The notes beneath the pieces are model-generated. The model had not been told where the DNA came from. It did not search any database and was given only the letters and a program-made list of their open reading frames with translations. A DNA stretch of 64,000 nt from Thalassobacillus devorans (lineage in GTDB: Bacteria > Bacillota > Bacilli > Bacillales > Halobacillaceae). The position numbers and the translations under genes were made by a program. Position 1 is the first letter of the stretch. Each line of letters begins with the position of its first letter. The stretch spans positions 1,364,001-1,428,000 of the forward strand of contig NZ_JAASRY010000001.1 of the NCBI RefSeq assembly GCF_011761345.1. Direction: 5' to 3'. This document shows positions 63,394 to 64,000 of the stretch, one piece after another.

Positions 63394-64000
63394 AAACTTC
63401 TTTTATATCAAGCACCCGGAACCCTGTCTTTTCAAGCTTTTCAGTGAACTTTTCAATATTGTCATTGGGATCCACTTTTAAAACAATTCGACGGGCCAGT
63501 TTGTCCGTTTCATCAAATGTAGCTAAAGAAATAACATTTTCATGATATTGTTTCAATATATCCCCCAGTCGCTCGATTCTACCGGCTGATTCCTCAGATG
63601 TGAATGCAATCCTAATTCCTTTTCTTTTCACACCAAAAGCACTCTCGAACTGCTCCAGTACATCAGCCCGAGTCACCAGTCCTAAGAACTTCTTACTTGA
63701 ATCGACAACGGCAATTACAGGGAAGCCAGCAAAAACAGGCAATGTCCTTTCAAATACTTCCACTTCTTTAATATATAAATCTTTTTTTTCAACTAAGTCA
63801 CCAGCTAACGTTTTTTCCAGGTATCTATCTCTTATTTGACCGCTTTCAAAGAAGCCTTTATAAATCGTTTCCTTAGATAACATTCCTACAAAAGTGGTTT
63901 CATCAAGAACTGGAACAGCCTGTATATCATGCTCTTCCAGTATCGCGATGACAGACTTCAAGCTGTCATGTTTTTGTGCACACTTACATTCATGGGGAAG
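63392..64000 (-). CDS. CBS-domain protein, N-terminus cut by window edge
   Basis: The frame stays open to base 64000, so the start lies outside. The visible part covers two CBS domains (DSLKSVIAILEEHDIQAVPVLDETTFVGMLSK; PVFAGFPVIAVVDSSKKFLGLVTRADVLEQFE) and a C-terminal ACT-like domain (GIRIAFTSEESAGRIERLGDILKQY...). Such proteins sense adenine nucleotides, but no partner domain is seen. It is a soluble regulator of unknown target. Codon 14 from the edge is a TTG, but an internal start there would cut the first CBS domain. Confidence 0.82.
   Translation of the reverse strand, partial: LPHECKCAQKHDSLKSVIAILEEHDIQAVPVLDETTFVGMLSKETIYKGFFESGQIRDRYLEKTLAGDLVEKKDLYIKEVEVFERTLPVFAGFPVIAVVDSSKKFLGLVTRADVLEQFESAFGVKRKGIRIAFTSEESAGRIERLGDILKQYHENVISLATFDETDKLARRIVLKVDPNDNIEKFTEKLEKTGFRVLDIKEV

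Noticed and set aside
1-64000. CRISPR array, prophage, transposase or secondary-metabolite cluster
   Set aside because: No short regularly spaced direct repeats, integrase, DDE transposase or large synthase genes; all coding regions but a few fit the conserved Bacillaceae order.

Overview
The window is ordinary core chromosome of a spore-forming member of the Bacillaceae. Gene order follows the Bacillus subtilis recU-ponA to ypbG segment, and spoIVA, sleB, ypeB, a spoVIF-like gene and ypjB mark an endospore former. A very acidic, glycine-rich C-terminal tail on the penicillin-binding protein and an acidic end on QcrC suggest a salt-tolerant lineage (Halobacillus or Virgibacillus type); this is inference and I cannot name the species. 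Nearly all genes lie on the minus strand. Plus-strand genes are recU (partial), ponA, the YitT-family gene, ypzI and ansA. I see no tRNA, rRNA, CRISPR array, prophage or transposase gene.

Layout. 1-7,700: recU end and ponA converge on nth-dnaD-asnS-aspB-ypmB-ypmA (DNA repair, replication initiation, tRNA charging). 7,980-16,000: a degenerate metallo-beta-lactamase-like secreted protein, dinG, the pantothenate genes panB-panC-panD, birA and cca. 16,000-18,700: bshA (bacillithiol), mgsA, dapB, ypjD. 18,860-27,140: a YitT-family membrane protein, the first copy of a large palindromic repeat, a YugP-type protease, ypjB, ypjA, the menaquinol:cytochrome c reductase operon qcrABC, and ypiF-ypiB-ypiA. 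27,150-34,230: an unrecognised amidohydrolase-like protein and a compact aromatic operon aroC-aroB-aroH-hisC-tyrA-aroA. The trp genes that B. subtilis carries between aroH and hisC are absent. 34,500-38,310: ndk, the menaquinone genes hepS-menG-hepT, mtrB (TRAP) and the HU gene. 38,790-45,050: a second repeat copy, spoIVA, yphF, yphE, a spoVIF-like gene, gpsA, der. 45,320-50,800: YIEGIA membrane protein with its small partner, yphA, ypzI, fni, an S1-domain protein, plsC, cmk. 51,100-60,180: a PilZ flagellar brake, ypeB-sleB, a third repeat copy, prsW, ansA, ypdA, gudB, ddl. 60,320-64,000: a fourth, shortened repeat copy, mecB, a B12-dependent MerR-type photoreceptor-like regulator, a ypbG-type phosphoesterase and a CBS-domain protein cut by the right edge.

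The most unusual content is non-coding. Four intergenic copies (about 280-600 bp between terminal inverted repeats) of a composite palindrome contain two related hairpin modules in opposite orientation. The long stems differ in sequence between copies yet stay paired, which points to selection on secondary structure. Two copies carry the same ~118-bp self-complementary insertion flanked by CTTTC(C/T) direct repeats. An unrelated ~170-bp palindromic element lies between yphE and the spoVIF-like gene. Among proteins, the CarH/LitR-like regulator with an intact W-x9-EH motif, the metallo-beta-lactamase-like protein without its metal ligands, and the amidohydrolase-like protein without its HxH motif deserve attention.

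Start codons were chosen from Shine-Dalgarno spacing and, where remembered, from the length of the B. subtilis homologue; many differ from the longest open frame. Homology statements rest on recognised motifs and memory, not on a search.
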